Source: Candidatus Zixiibacteriota bacterium (GTDB lineage Bacteria > Zixibacteria > MSB-5A5 > GN15 > FEB-12). From it: a stretch of DNA of 64,000 nucleotides. Of the stretch, positions 18,489 to 27,466 are shown piece by piece. The notes below the pieces were generated by a model, which worked only from the letters and a program-made list of their open reading frames with translations, ran no database searches and was not told where the DNA came from. Every line of letters begins with the position of its first letter. The stretch's first letter is position 1. Made by a program: the position numbers and the translations under genes. The stretch spans positions 1 to 64,000 of the forward strand of contig JAJRQO010000008.1 of assembly GCA_024280215.1 (NCBI GenBank), written 5' to 3'.

Positions 18489-19379
18489 CTATACCTCTGC
18501 TATGACAATCCCAGCTATCGCTACCAATCCGCCAAAAATAAGTACGGTTGATATTGGTTCTCCTAACCAAAGATATGCCACACCTGCTGCTATAAATGGT
18601 TGTAAGTTGTGATAAACTGCAATACGAGATGCCTCCATATATTTTAGCACCCAATACCACAACACATAAGCAAAGACCGAAGTCCCAATAGCCATATACA
18701 AAACAGACCACCACGCTTCAAAAGGAACTGCCGTATAGTCAAAGTTAATAGCTTTATAAGTTCCAAATGGCATATACAAAAGTGAACCAAAGCTAAGTGA
18801 ATACGCCGTCACCCTCAATGCACCATACTGCTTAACGAGTTTTTTTCCTAAGATTGTATAGTATGCCCATGCAATCACAGCAAACAAAATAAGCATATCA
18901 CCAAAGAGATATTCTTTTCCTAAACTGATAGCCCCCGACATCATTACCGTTGCCACACCACCTAATGCGATGCAAATCCCAATGATACGACGCACTCCAG
19001 GTTTTTCCTTGAGATGTATAAATGCTGCAATAAATATCCAAATCGGTGTCGTCGCAAACAGAAGAGACCCATGAGATGCGGTTGTATAAGATTGTCCCAG
19101 CAAAAACAAAACCTGATTGAATGGAATAATTAAAACACCAAGCCCAATAATTTTGAGGTAGTCTTTTTTTTCAATTTTCACATCATAATGTTTAAATGAA
19201 ACTACTGCTAAAAGAGAAATAGCCGCTATAACAAATCGATAATAAGCAAAAACAAATGGATCAATAAATACCAACCCGTATTTTGAAATTGGAAATGCTA
19301 ATGCACCTAATGTTTGTTGGAGAAATAACACCGAAAGGATACTGATAGTAGAGTATTGTTTTGTTTCTATATTGCCCAA
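18489..19379 (-). CDS. DMT superfamily (EamA) transporter
   Basis: A 296-residue polytopic protein with about ten transmembrane helices arranged as two EamA repeats. PFVFAYYRFVIAAISLL and LFATTPIWIFIAAF belong to the first half. LFAVIAWAYYTILGKKL, ATSVFAYVLWYWVLKY-like and LQPFIAAGVAYLWLGEPI belong to the second. Members export metabolites, amino acids or drugs; the substrate cannot be predicted. The start is TTG at 19379, and no internal ATG gives a better fit. It lies downstream of the M20 peptidase, separated by a strong terminator, so it is probably transcribed on its own. Confidence 0.8.
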   Translation of the reverse strand: MGNIETKQYSTISILSVLFLQQTLGALAFPISKYGLVFIDPFVFAYYRFVIAAISLLAVVSFKHYDVKIEKKDYLKIIGLGVLIIPFNQVLFLLGQSYTTASHGSLLFATTPIWIFIAAFIHLKEKPGVRRIIGICIALGGVATVMMSGAISLGKEYLFGDMLILFAVIAWAYYTILGKKLVKQYGALRVTAYSLSFGSLLYMPFGTYKAINFDYTAVPFEAWWSVLYMAIGTSVFAYVLWYWVLKYMEASRIAVYHNLQPFIAAGVAYLWLGEPISTVLIFGGLVAIAGIVIAEV

Positions 19380-19391
19380 ATCTACTTTCTA

Positions 19392-19423
19392 TAAAAAAAG
19401 AGACCTTCAAATGAAAGCCTCTT
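19392..19423 (-). terminator. Rho-independent terminator after the M20 peptidase gene
   Basis: On the minus strand an 11-bp stem with two G-T pairs (19398-19408 with 19413-19423, loop of four) is followed by seven T residues. It lies 15 nt past the peptidase stop. Confidence 0.85.
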
Positions 19424-19437
19424 CTTATTTTCTATTT

Positions 19438-20799
19438 TCATTTAACCGATGCGAGTTCGTCGGGGAGGATTGCGGCTGTTTTACAACCTTTGACAAAATC
19501 AACAATCCGAAAACGTTCATTCGGTGAATGAATATTATCATCCTGTTGACCAAATCCAATTAGTAGCGTATCAACACCTAATATCTTTTTAAAGTCTCCA
19601 ACAATAGGAATAGAACCACCCTCTTTCATAAAGACAGGTTCTTTGCCAAATCCTTTTTTAATTGCCCTACCTGTAGCTTCAAGCCATGGACCATCTGTTG
19701 GAACTTCAACAGCAGATGCCCCTCCATGTTTGTCAACTTTGACACGAACAGATTTAGGAGCAATCTTTAGTAGATGTTTTTCAAGTAGATTACAAATATC
19801 TTTTGCATCCATACCTGGTACTAAACGCATGGTGATTTTACATGATGCCATTGACGGGATAATTGTTTTCGCACCTTCACCTTGATAGCCACCAGTAATA
19901 CCATTAACATCAAGAGTAGGACGAACCCAAGTACGTTCAAAAGTTGTAAACCCTTTTTCACCATGTAAGGCTTGGAGTTTTAAGCTTTTCTTGTAAGCAG
20001 CTTCATTGTATGGAAGTTGTTTAAATTTTGCTTTTTCCCACTTAGACATTGCTTTGACATTTTTATAAAAACCAGGTATAGCGATTTTTCCATTTTTATC
20101 ATGCAGTTGTCCAACCATTTGACATAGAACATTGATAGGGTTGGCAATTGCTCCCCCATAGGACCCAGAATGTACATCACGGTTTGGACCATATACAAAA
20201 ACTTCACATGATGCGATACCACGCAATCCAAATGTTACCGCTGGTAATGTTTTACTAAATTGAGCAGTGTCAGATACAACAGCAATATCAGCTTTGAGCA
20301 TTTTTTTATTTTTCTTTAGCCACGCAGGAAGATTGGCGGAATGTACTTCTTCTTCTCCCTCAATGAGAAACTTTACATTAATAGGAAGGGTTCCTGTCTT
20401 TTTGATAATCGCTTCCAAACCTTTAACGTGACACCATGTTTGCCCTTTGTCATCGGTAGCCCCACGAGCATAGATATACCCTTTGCGGATATCTGCTTTA
20501 AATGGTGAACTTTCCCATAGTTCAAGAGGTTCAGGAGGTTGTACATCGTAATGACCATAATAGAGGACTGTAGGAAGTTTTGGGTCGACCATATATTCAG
20601 CATAGACCAACGGATGTCCGCCAGTAGGACAGACTTTAGCTTTAAAGCCGATTTTATTTAGATGGTCTTTCAGCCAACTTGCACATGCTTTGAGATCTTT
20701 TTTATGTTCGGATTTAGCCGAAACAGATGGAAAGCTTAAAAAAGTTATGAGTTCTTTGAGGTTTTTATCTTCATTTTTTTTTAGTAATGATAACGGCAT
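19438..20799 (-). CDS. M20 family metallopeptidase (dipeptidase-like)
   Basis: A 453-residue cytoplasmic M20/M28-clan peptidase. The expected dinuclear zinc ligands are in order: His/Asp in YYGHYDVQPP (about 82-84), the bridging Asp in YARGATDDKGQ (about 116), the catalytic Glu pair in EGEEEVHS (about 148-149), Asp in VVSDTAQ (about 177) and the C-terminal His in IHSPNERF (about 428). A lid/dimerisation domain lies between. It resembles the carnosinase/ArgE/DapE-like dipeptidases of about 450-470 residues. Transcribed alone, with a terminator downstream. Confidence 0.9.
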   Translation of the reverse strand: MPLSLLKKNEDKNLKELITFLSFPSVSAKSEHKKDLKACASWLKDHLNKIGFKAKVCPTGGHPLVYAEYMVDPKLPTVLYYGHYDVQPPEPLELWESSPFKADIRKGYIYARGATDDKGQTWCHVKGLEAIIKKTGTLPINVKFLIEGEEEVHSANLPAWLKKNKKMLKADIAVVSDTAQFSKTLPAVTFGLRGIASCEVFVYGPNRDVHSGSYGGAIANPINVLCQMVGQLHDKNGKIAIPGFYKNVKAMSKWEKAKFKQLPYNEAAYKKSLKLQALHGEKGFTTFERTWVRPTLDVNGITGGYQGEGAKTIIPSMASCKITMRLVPGMDAKDICNLLEKHLLKIAPKSVRVKVDKHGGASAVEVPTDGPWLEATGRAIKKGFGKEPVFMKEGGSIPIVGDFKKILGVDTLLIGFGQQDDNIHSPNERFRIVDFVKGCKTAAILPDELASVK

Positions 20800-20876
20800 A
20801 AGACGCCCCTATATTCGAATTAAACTGAATTTAATTTTTAAATATCTTATTGAGAGACAATTATTCACATAGCTCA

Positions 20877-21398
20877 CTAAGATTTATTTCTTTTTTCAAA
20901 CCATTCGGTTGGATTTTCTACAAATTTAAGACATGAATTAATCAAGCGTGAATGCATCGTCTCCTCCGCTTCAAGCCATTTGTAGAATTTAATTATCTTA
21001 GGATCAACCGCACCTTCAAGTTGATCGGCATAAAATGTCTCGGCACCATTTTCAAATTTTAAAGCCATTTTGTATGCTTCAACATCTGTCGATGATGGTT
21101 CAAAACCTTCTCGTAATGACTCAAGCATTAAGTTAAAACTCTCAAGCTTTTCATCAGCTTTAGAATCTTCCAAATCTGGAAGTTGTTCCATATCTGAATC
21201 GACAAGTGTATCATAAAATAGTTTTATATTTTCGATATGCTTATCTTCTTCATTTGCTAAAAATTCAAAAGTTTGCTTAGCGAGTTTACTTTTAGTTTCA
21301 GAAGCAGCCTGTAAAAACAATGCTTTCCCTTCTGTTTCTAATTTGAGCGCAATAGCGAGTGTTTCAATTAGTTTCTGATGTCGTTCTTTTTCTTCCAT
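20877..21398 (-). CDS. Ferritin-like/rubrerythrin-type protein (second copy)
   Basis: About 173 residues, helical, with two ferritin-like helix pairs: IALKLETEGKALFLQAA, LANEEDKHIENIKLFYD (ExxH), YKMALKFENGAETFYAD and WLEAEETMHSRLINS (ExxxH-like). It has no rubredoxin tail. It shares the architecture and helix motifs of the protein encoded at 17775-18284, but sequence similarity is modest, so this is an old paralogue or an independently kept relative. The ATG at 21398 is preferred. A TTG two codons upstream (21404) is in frame. Confidence 0.75.
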   Translation of the reverse strand: MEEKERHQKLIETLAIALKLETEGKALFLQAASETKSKLAKQTFEFLANEEDKHIENIKLFYDTLVDSDMEQLPDLEDSKADEKLESFNLMLESLREGFEPSSTDVEAYKMALKFENGAETFYADQLEGAVDPKIIKFYKWLEAEETMHSRLINSCLKFVENPTEWFEKRNKS

Positions 21399-21445
21399 AT
21401 CCAAAATATATACGAAAAGAATCAGAGAAAATCAATCAAATTTGC

Positions 21446-22246
21446 CTAATAATTCTTCCGCTTAAAAAGAACCAAAGTGAAGAATAAAATAGACAACGAA
21501 AAACCAACCGATGAATATAGTATATAGCTATTTAAAGAAGTAGTTTCTCTTATAACTCCCTCAAGAAGTGAGGACAACTCGCTCATTTTGGGAAATAGAT
21601 AATAAAGATAGTCTAAGGTTTTCCCTAATGTTTCATATCCTATTTGAGCAACAATTTGAGAACTAAATAACATAAATAATCCCATTTGTGTAGCCCAAAG
21701 CAAAAAGAGAGACATAATCACAGAAACTGTTTTCCCTGTCAGAATCCCGATGAAGAAGCTAAAAGTAAGCCACAAAAATAATTCTATAAAGACATAGCCG
21801 ATAATAATAAATATTGTATTACTAAACACCGAGTGAACTAATGCTCCAGTGAGATAACAGATAAATCCACATGTTGACACAAGTAGTCCATAAATAATCC
21901 ATACTGATAGAAATTTTTTTAGAAGTAATGATGTTCTCGAGATAGGTTTTGAAAGAAAATAATCGGCTCGTCCTTTAATAAACATCGTTGGTAGAATCCC
22001 AGCCGATAACATTACTGCAAGAAATGTCAGTAATGCCATAAGAGTACTTACACCCAGTAATAACGGAGTTCCAACTTCAACCCCCATTTCTTCTAAGCCC
22101 ATCTCCTTTGAAGAACCATTGATAGACATGTTAAAAGAACCTGAAAAAATCGTAATTACAACAGCAAATGCCGTGAGAACTAAAAAGATATAGACCGCTT
22201 TTTTATCAAAAAGTTCGGCAAGAGTATCTTTAAAAAGACCGTTCAT
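21446..22246 (-). CDS. ABC-2 type transporter permease
   Basis: A 266-residue inner-membrane permease with about six transmembrane helices. A first helix near residues 19-33 and a large extracytoplasmic loop come before helix 2. ILPTMFIKGRADYFLSKPISRTSLLLKKFLSV is the cytoplasmic coupling segment common to ABC-2 permeases of the NosY/GldF kind (residues about 82-112). It pairs with the ATPase encoded just upstream, whose stop overlaps this start. Export of a lipid, an antibiotic or an envelope component is likely, but the substrate is unknown. Confidence 0.85.
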   Translation of the reverse strand: MNGLFKDTLAELFDKKAVYIFLVLTAFAVVITIFSGSFNMSINGSSKEMGLEEMGVEVGTPLLLGVSTLMALLTFLAVMLSAGILPTMFIKGRADYFLSKPISRTSLLLKKFLSVWIIYGLLVSTCGFICYLTGALVHSVFSNTIFIIIGYVFIELFLWLTFSFFIGILTGKTVSVIMSLFLLWATQMGLFMLFSSQIVAQIGYETLGKTLDYLYYLFPKMSELSSLLEGVIRETTSLNSYILYSSVGFSLSILFFTLVLFKRKNY

Positions 22247-23175
22247 TAGACACCCTCTTTCTTATGTGTAACTGTTTCGATAAATGATTGTTCAAGTGTT
22301 ATTTTTATAGGTTTAATCACTCGCAATGAAATCTTTTTATGCCTAAGAAAATCAATAACCCAGTTAATTTTGGACTCATCAACAAGCTCAACAACCATAC
22401 GTCCTCTTGAAAGAGATTGAAGCTTACCAACATCAGAAGGGATTTCAAGAAGTGTTTCGCCAAAATCACCTTGTACTTCATATTGAAGTTTCTTATTGGT
22501 CAACTCTTCAACAGAGCCAATTTTCACAAGTTTTCCGTGTTGTAAAATTGCAACCCTATCGGCAACCATTTCAACTTCAGACAACAGATGAGAATTGAGA
22601 ATAATCGTCTTTCCACTATCTCGAATTTTCAACATGACATTTTTAATTTCCGCACGACCAACTGGATCAACACCATCAGTCGGCTCATCCAAGAAAAGCA
22701 GTTCAGGGTCGTTTATCATTGCCTGTGCTAAGCCAACCCGCTGGAGCATTCCTATGGAATACTTTTTCATTTTGGTATTTGCCCATTTAGACATATCGAC
22801 TAATTCAAGTAATTCTGATACCTTAGATGTTATCATATCTTCAGACATTTTGCACATTCTCCCAGAAAGTTGTAACAATCCCAAACCAGTTAAATGTTCA
22901 GGGAAACGATGATTCTCTGGTAGATAGCCTATTTTTTCGCGTGATTTTGGATTAGAAGGTGGATAGCCCATCAATGTCGCTTCACCAGATGTTATCGAAC
23001 TAATTCCGAGTAGTAATTTAAATAGGGTTGTCTTGCCTGCTCCATTTGGGCCAAGCAGTCCGAAAATTTCACCTGGCTCGATTTGAAGGGTTACCGAATC
23101 AAGAGCAGTGAAATCACCTTTTTTCATGCCAGTACTATAATTTTTTGTTAATTCGCTGACCGTTACAACATTCAT
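22246..23175 (-). CDS. ABC transporter ATP-binding protein
   Basis: A 309-residue nucleotide-binding subunit. It has Walker A LLGPNGAGKTTLFKLL, a Q-loop-like region at YLPENHRFPEHL, the signature YSIGMLQRVGLAQAM (a variant of LSGGQ), Walker B LLFLDEPTDGVDP and a switch His in ILNSHLLSEVE. A C-terminal extension of about 90 residues (from about 215) follows the core, as in CcmA/NatA-type exporters. It is encoded immediately upstream of its permease, with stop and start sharing a base, so the two form an export pair. Confidence 0.9.
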   Translation of the reverse strand: MNVVTVSELTKNYSTGMKKGDFTALDSVTLQIEPGEIFGLLGPNGAGKTTLFKLLLGISSITSGEATLMGYPPSNPKSREKIGYLPENHRFPEHLTGLGLLQLSGRMCKMSEDMITSKVSELLELVDMSKWANTKMKKYSIGMLQRVGLAQAMINDPELLFLDEPTDGVDPVGRAEIKNVMLKIRDSGKTIILNSHLLSEVEMVADRVAILQHGKLVKIGSVEELTNKKLQYEVQGDFGETLLEIPSDVGKLQSLSRGRMVVELVDESKINWVIDFLRHKKISLRVIKPIKITLEQSFIETVTHKKEGV

Positions 23176-23375
23176 CTATAAACCTCTATGCTTATTTTTT
23201 CCTAATATTATAATATAATATGACGGATTCAAGATAAAAATGTTACTGATATTTCTGTTATCGGAAGTATTCAGAAGTTTATGTAATTATCCAACACGAG
23301 GCTTTCGTTCTTGTACCATAGTATTAGACATAGTTACTTAATGTTATGCTTTATGTAATGTCAGATCTTTTTAAA

Positions 23376-25748
23376 TTATGGGCAAGCAACAGGTGCAGAG
23401 CCACCAGAGAACATAAAGCTCACAAGCATAACTATATCAGAAATATCAATAGATGTGGATCCGTTAATATCTGCTTCTTCAAAACAATCTGGAGCTGGAC
23501 CAGATAAAAAAGAATAAGCTACAAAATAAACTAAATCACCTATATCAATTTGGTCATTAAAATCATTATCAATATTCCCACGAAACCCTACACAACAACT
23601 TGAATTCCCAAAAAGATTAAAAATAGTTGAATACTTCGATTCCTCACCACCATTTTTTGCTTGATATGCCACAAAGTAATCAATGGAATTATCACCATTA
23701 AAGTCATTTGCAGTAACATGATCAATATTAAACTCGTCGAACAAATAAATAGATGTCGTATCAAAAACACCAAACCAATTATTAAGCCTAACCGATAATA
23801 AATTTCCACTTATTGAACTTCCATCAGGATACCCATCACCATTTAGATCATGTAAATAACCGAAAGAGTTATCTATGTTATTTGGAAAAGGTGTCGTTAT
23901 AGTACCATCTCCAACATTTAATGCTGTCATCGAATTAGATAAAAGAAAGTCAACATCGCCGTCAGCATCGACATCACTTATTGCTTTTAATTCAATATTA
24001 GATAATAATACAGTAGGAGAAAATGACCCATCGGTATTATTAAAATAAATAGTAACATCATTTATTGTATTTGTAATATTACAAGCTATATCAACATATG
24101 AATCATTATTAAAATCAGCAAAAAAGAATTTCGTTACAGAAGTAGGAATTATTATAGTAGAATCACTAAAACTTGAATTATTATTAATATACAAAACAGC
24201 CTCGAAACCAGTATATGAAATAATATCCATGTCACCATCATTATCTATGTCTTGTGGATAAATTGTCCCATTTAGATTATCTATAAAGAATGATAATTCA
24301 TTTGGGAAATTTCCAAATCCATCATTATGATGAATAGTTATTCCTTGATTATTTCTATAGATAATATCAGCAAAAGTGTCATTATTCATATCGACAGTAT
24401 GAAAATCACCATTGTAGGCACCATCAACATTTATAAATATCGACTCAGTAAAATTACCAATCCCATCATTGTCATATAGCTGTATTCTAGTTCCTAAGGC
24501 ATAATCATGAACAACCAGTCCAATATCAAAATCACCATCTTTGTCAAAATCAGCATTATTTACTCCTCTTATTGGTTGACCAGGTATTGAGAAAGTATTG
24601 ATTGATTGAACGTGAAAATTACCAAATCCTTGATTTGCAAAACCATAACGGTTGAGCAAAATATCCACTTGATTGTTATTATCTATATCGACAAGTCGAA
24701 CTTCTCCTTGTTTGGAAAATAGTGGTAAATCTTCAGAATGTGAAAAAGTTCCAGTCCCATTGTTTAAGAAAATAGAAATAAAATATTGATTAGAATTGGC
24801 AACAACAAAATCTATATCCGAATCATTATCAATATCTGCTGCGTAAATATCACTAAGTTGAGCATCAATAAAATATGAACTGTCAATTATCAGGTTCCCT
24901 GTCCCATCGTTTAGTAAAACAGACACATCGTTAGAAATTGCATGTGTTACAATAAAATCATCAATTGAATCACCATTTAAGTCAGCGGCAAATATTTCAG
25001 TTGGACTATCACCTGTATAAAAACTGTTTTGAAGGGTAAAGGTACCATCTCCATTATTGAAAGAAATTGTTATTCCGTCAGAAAATGAATTTGGTGCTAC
25101 AAGGTCAAGAAAGGAATCATTGTCAACATCTGACAACACAATTGACATAGGATATTCACCTATATTATAATTCAAATAGCCGCCAAATGTCCCATCTCCA
25201 TTGTTTAAGAGTACAGAAACTGTATGAGAGAGTGGATTTGTTGTAACGATATCAATATAAGAATCATTATTAAGATCAGAAGAAAAGAGAGTTCTTCTAA
25301 TGTGAGATGGCTCGATACCTGTAAAATATTTTATTGCAGGAGCAAATGTACCGTCACTATTATTTAAAAATACGGTAATAGAATCAGTGTCATCAGTAAC
25401 TAAAATCAAATCACTGTCAGAGTCATTGTCAATATCTGACGCTTTTAAAGCAACCGGACTATCCTGAGTTGCTATAATATAACCTTGACCAAATGTCCCA
25501 TCTCCATTATTTAGAAAAACACCAATACCAATATCCTTGTAACCAACAATAGCATCTACAAAACCATCACCATTTATATCAGTAGATTCTAAAGTGTTAT
25601 CGACAGTGTTATTATACCAAGGGAGATTTAAATAAAAAACTGAATTCAAATCAAATATTTTTTCTTTGGCATTTATAGAAACTGTAAGTGTGAAAATTAA
25701 ACCAATAAATAAACACAACCCCACTAAAGATTTAAGCCTTGTAAACAT
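23376..25748 (-). CDS. Secreted FG-GAP/VCBS repeat protein with dockerin-like tail
   Basis: A protein of about 790 residues. The signal peptide has a basic start and then LVGLCLFIGLIFTLTVSINA. About 16-18 FG-GAP/VCBS-type repeats follow, each with an acidic loop of the type DINGDGFVD, DIDNDSDSD or DFNNDSYVD, plus a FLNNGDGTF turn. They should form calcium-binding beta-propeller blades. The last 70 residues hold two dockerin-like loops, IDNDFNDQIDIGD and ADINGSTSIDISD, each followed by a GGSAP-type turn. Such dockerin tails are common in Zixibacteria and relatives. I place the start at the ATG at 25748, preceded by GGAGG with 8-nt spacing. An in-frame upstream extension to 25781 lacks a Shine-Dalgarno site. 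Likely a surface or extracellular-matrix protein. Confidence 0.8.
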   Translation of the reverse strand: MFTRLKSLVGLCLFIGLIFTLTVSINAKEKIFDLNSVFYLNLPWYNNTVDNTLESTDINGDGFVDAIVGYKDIGIGVFLNNGDGTFGQGYIIATQDSPVALKASDIDNDSDSDLILVTDDTDSITVFLNNSDGTFAPAIKYFTGIEPSHIRRTLFSSDLNNDSYIDIVTTNPLSHTVSVLLNNGDGTFGGYLNYNIGEYPMSIVLSDVDNDSFLDLVAPNSFSDGITISFNNGDGTFTLQNSFYTGDSPTEIFAADLNGDSIDDFIVTHAISNDVSVLLNDGTGNLIIDSSYFIDAQLSDIYAADIDNDSDIDFVVANSNQYFISIFLNNGTGTFSHSEDLPLFSKQGEVRLVDIDNNNQVDILLNRYGFANQGFGNFHVQSINTFSIPGQPIRGVNNADFDKDGDFDIGLVVHDYALGTRIQLYDNDGIGNFTESIFINVDGAYNGDFHTVDMNNDTFADIIYRNNQGITIHHNDGFGNFPNELSFFIDNLNGTIYPQDIDNDGDMDIISYTGFEAVLYINNNSSFSDSTIIIPTSVTKFFFADFNNDSYVDIACNITNTINDVTIYFNNTDGSFSPTVLLSNIELKAISDVDADGDVDFLLSNSMTALNVGDGTITTPFPNNIDNSFGYLHDLNGDGYPDGSSISGNLLSVRLNNWFGVFDTTSIYLFDEFNIDHVTANDFNGDNSIDYFVAYQAKNGGEESKYSTIFNLFGNSSCCVGFRGNIDNDFNDQIDIGDLVYFVAYSFLSGPAPDCFEEADINGSTSIDISDIVMLVSFMFSGGSAPVACP

Positions 25749-25871
25749 AGACATTTCCTCCAAATTCGCATGATTCACCAACTAATTGATTATACGTGTA
25801 CCTTATAGGTCTAATATAGAGATTTACAAAAGCATTGTCAATGTATTAATTTGTAGGGAAAATAAAGAAAA

Positions 25872-25944
25872 AGCCGTTGGAGGGAATCGAACCCCCGACC
25901 TATTGATTACAAATCAATTGCTCTGCCTGCTGAGCTACAACGGC
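25872..25944 (-). tRNA. tRNA-Thr (UGU anticodon)
   Basis: A 73-nt cloverleaf. The acceptor GCCGTTG pairs with CAACGGC, the D arm contains GCTC...GAGC and the anticodon stem ATTGA/TCAAT encloses TTTGTAA (anticodon TGT). The T arm holds GGGTTCGATTCCC. The discriminator is T and no CCA is encoded. It lies downstream of cysS on the same strand, but the 111-nt gap suggests independent transcription. Confidence 0.95.
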
Positions 25945-26055
25945 TTAAATTATGAATCACTAATGAACTAAATTTTTACACAAAGTCAATTAGTTTTTTA
26001 TGTTTTCGACAATAATCTATTATATCTTATCAATTATTATTCAATTTTGTCTCTA

Positions 26056-27459
26056 TTAGACTTTTTTCTTCCATTTGGTACCTTCGCGACTGTCTTCGAG
26101 AATAATACCTGACTCAAGTAAGTCAGCTCGGATTTTGTCGGCTAAGGCAAAATCTTTATTTTTCTTTGCATCAGCTCGTTGCTGAATCAATGATTCTATC
26201 TCAGTAGAATCGCTATCATCAGTTGAAATATGAAACCTAAAATTAAACACTGAATCAAATCCAAGCATTGTATCAAGTGCAGCATCACGTTCTTCCACAG
26301 AAAGTTTATCCTCTGCTTTCAAACGGTTTATATCACGAATAAAATCAAAGACCACGCCCAAAGCACCCGAGACATTTAAGTCATCATCGAGAGCCTCTTC
26401 AAAGCCAATTTTAGTCTTATTGATAATTTCCGTCGCCGTGTTATCTGATTGACCGCCTTTATAGCTTTCTAAATTAGTTATAAAATCGTTATATCGCTCA
26501 AGTGAACTCCGAGCAGCGTCAAGACCTTGGAAGGTGAAATTCAATTGTTGACGGTAGTATGTCGACGCCAGAAGATATCTGACCACCACACCCGCATATC
26601 CTTTTTTAATAATGTCACGCAAGGTAAAGAAATTGCCAACCGACTTGGACATTTTCTTTCCCTCAACAATCAGATGTTCGCCATGAAGCCAGTAGTTGAC
26701 AGATTTAGAACCTGTACAACCTTCAGACTGAGCTATTTCATTCTCATGATGCGGGAACATCAAATCAACGCCACCTGTGTGAATGTCAAAAAGATTACCG
26801 AGATATTTTTGTGACATCACCGAACATTCAATATGCCATCCAGGACGACCTTTTCCAATAGGAGTCTCCCAGAAAATTTCACCATCTGTTTCCTGCCATG
26901 ATTTCCATAGAGCAAAATCGGAAGCGGAGTCTTTTTCGTATTCGTCAGCCGCAACTCTCGCCCCTACTTTAAGTCCATCCATATCAAGATTAGCGAGTTT
27001 GCCGTAATCTTTGAATGCGGAAATTTTGTAGTAATAATTTCCGTCGATTTCATAGGCGAAACCTTTTTCAACTAAAATTTGAATCATCTCAACCATACCG
27101 TCAATATGGTCAGTAGCGTATGGTTGCACATCAGGTTTCAAAAACCCGAGCGAATCAAGATCTTCCAAAAAAGCATCGACATATTTAGATATAAACTCTT
27201 TACGAGATTTTTTCTGTGCTTGTGAGTCACGAATAATTTTATCATCAATGTCAGTAATGTTCATGACATAGGTGACATCGTAACCTTTATATTTTAAGAA
27301 GCGACGTAAGATATCGCCCCACATGAAAGTACGAAAATTTCCAATATGTTGAAAGTTATAGACTGTTGGTCCACAGGTATAAATTTTTACTTTACCATCT
27401 TCAATCGGTTTAAAATCTTCTTTGACTCTGGTAAATGAATTTTTAAATCGTAGTGCCAT
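26056..27459 (-). CDS. cysS: Cysteinyl-tRNA synthetase
   Basis: A 467-residue class I aminoacyl-tRNA synthetase that charges tRNA-Cys. The HIGH-type signature is FQHIGNFRTF (about 36-45) after CGPTVYNFQ, with its zinc-binding Cys. Further zinc ligands lie in WHIECSVMSQ and in MFPHHENEIAQSE. The KMSKSVGNFF loop (about 268-277) is complete, and a helical C-terminal domain follows. The length is the family norm (about 460-480). It is the last gene of the ispD-to-cysS run, 7 nt after the M42 peptidase gene. Confidence 0.97.
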   Translation of the reverse strand: MALRFKNSFTRVKEDFKPIEDGKVKIYTCGPTVYNFQHIGNFRTFMWGDILRRFLKYKGYDVTYVMNITDIDDKIIRDSQAQKKSRKEFISKYVDAFLEDLDSLGFLKPDVQPYATDHIDGMVEMIQILVEKGFAYEIDGNYYYKISAFKDYGKLANLDMDGLKVGARVAADEYEKDSASDFALWKSWQETDGEIFWETPIGKGRPGWHIECSVMSQKYLGNLFDIHTGGVDLMFPHHENEIAQSEGCTGSKSVNYWLHGEHLIVEGKKMSKSVGNFFTLRDIIKKGYAGVVVRYLLASTYYRQQLNFTFQGLDAARSSLERYNDFITNLESYKGGQSDNTATEIINKTKIGFEEALDDDLNVSGALGVVFDFIRDINRLKAEDKLSVEERDAALDTMLGFDSVFNFRFHISTDDSDSTEIESLIQQRADAKKNKDFALADKIRADLLESGIILEDSREGTKWKKKV

Positions 27460-27466
27460 ATTATTT

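Noticed and set aside
25786-25971. 61-residue plus-strand ORF over the tRNA-Thr gene
   Set aside because: Its product contains GGNRTPDLLITNQLL, the usual translation artefact of an antisense tRNA-Thr sequence; the tRNA explains it.
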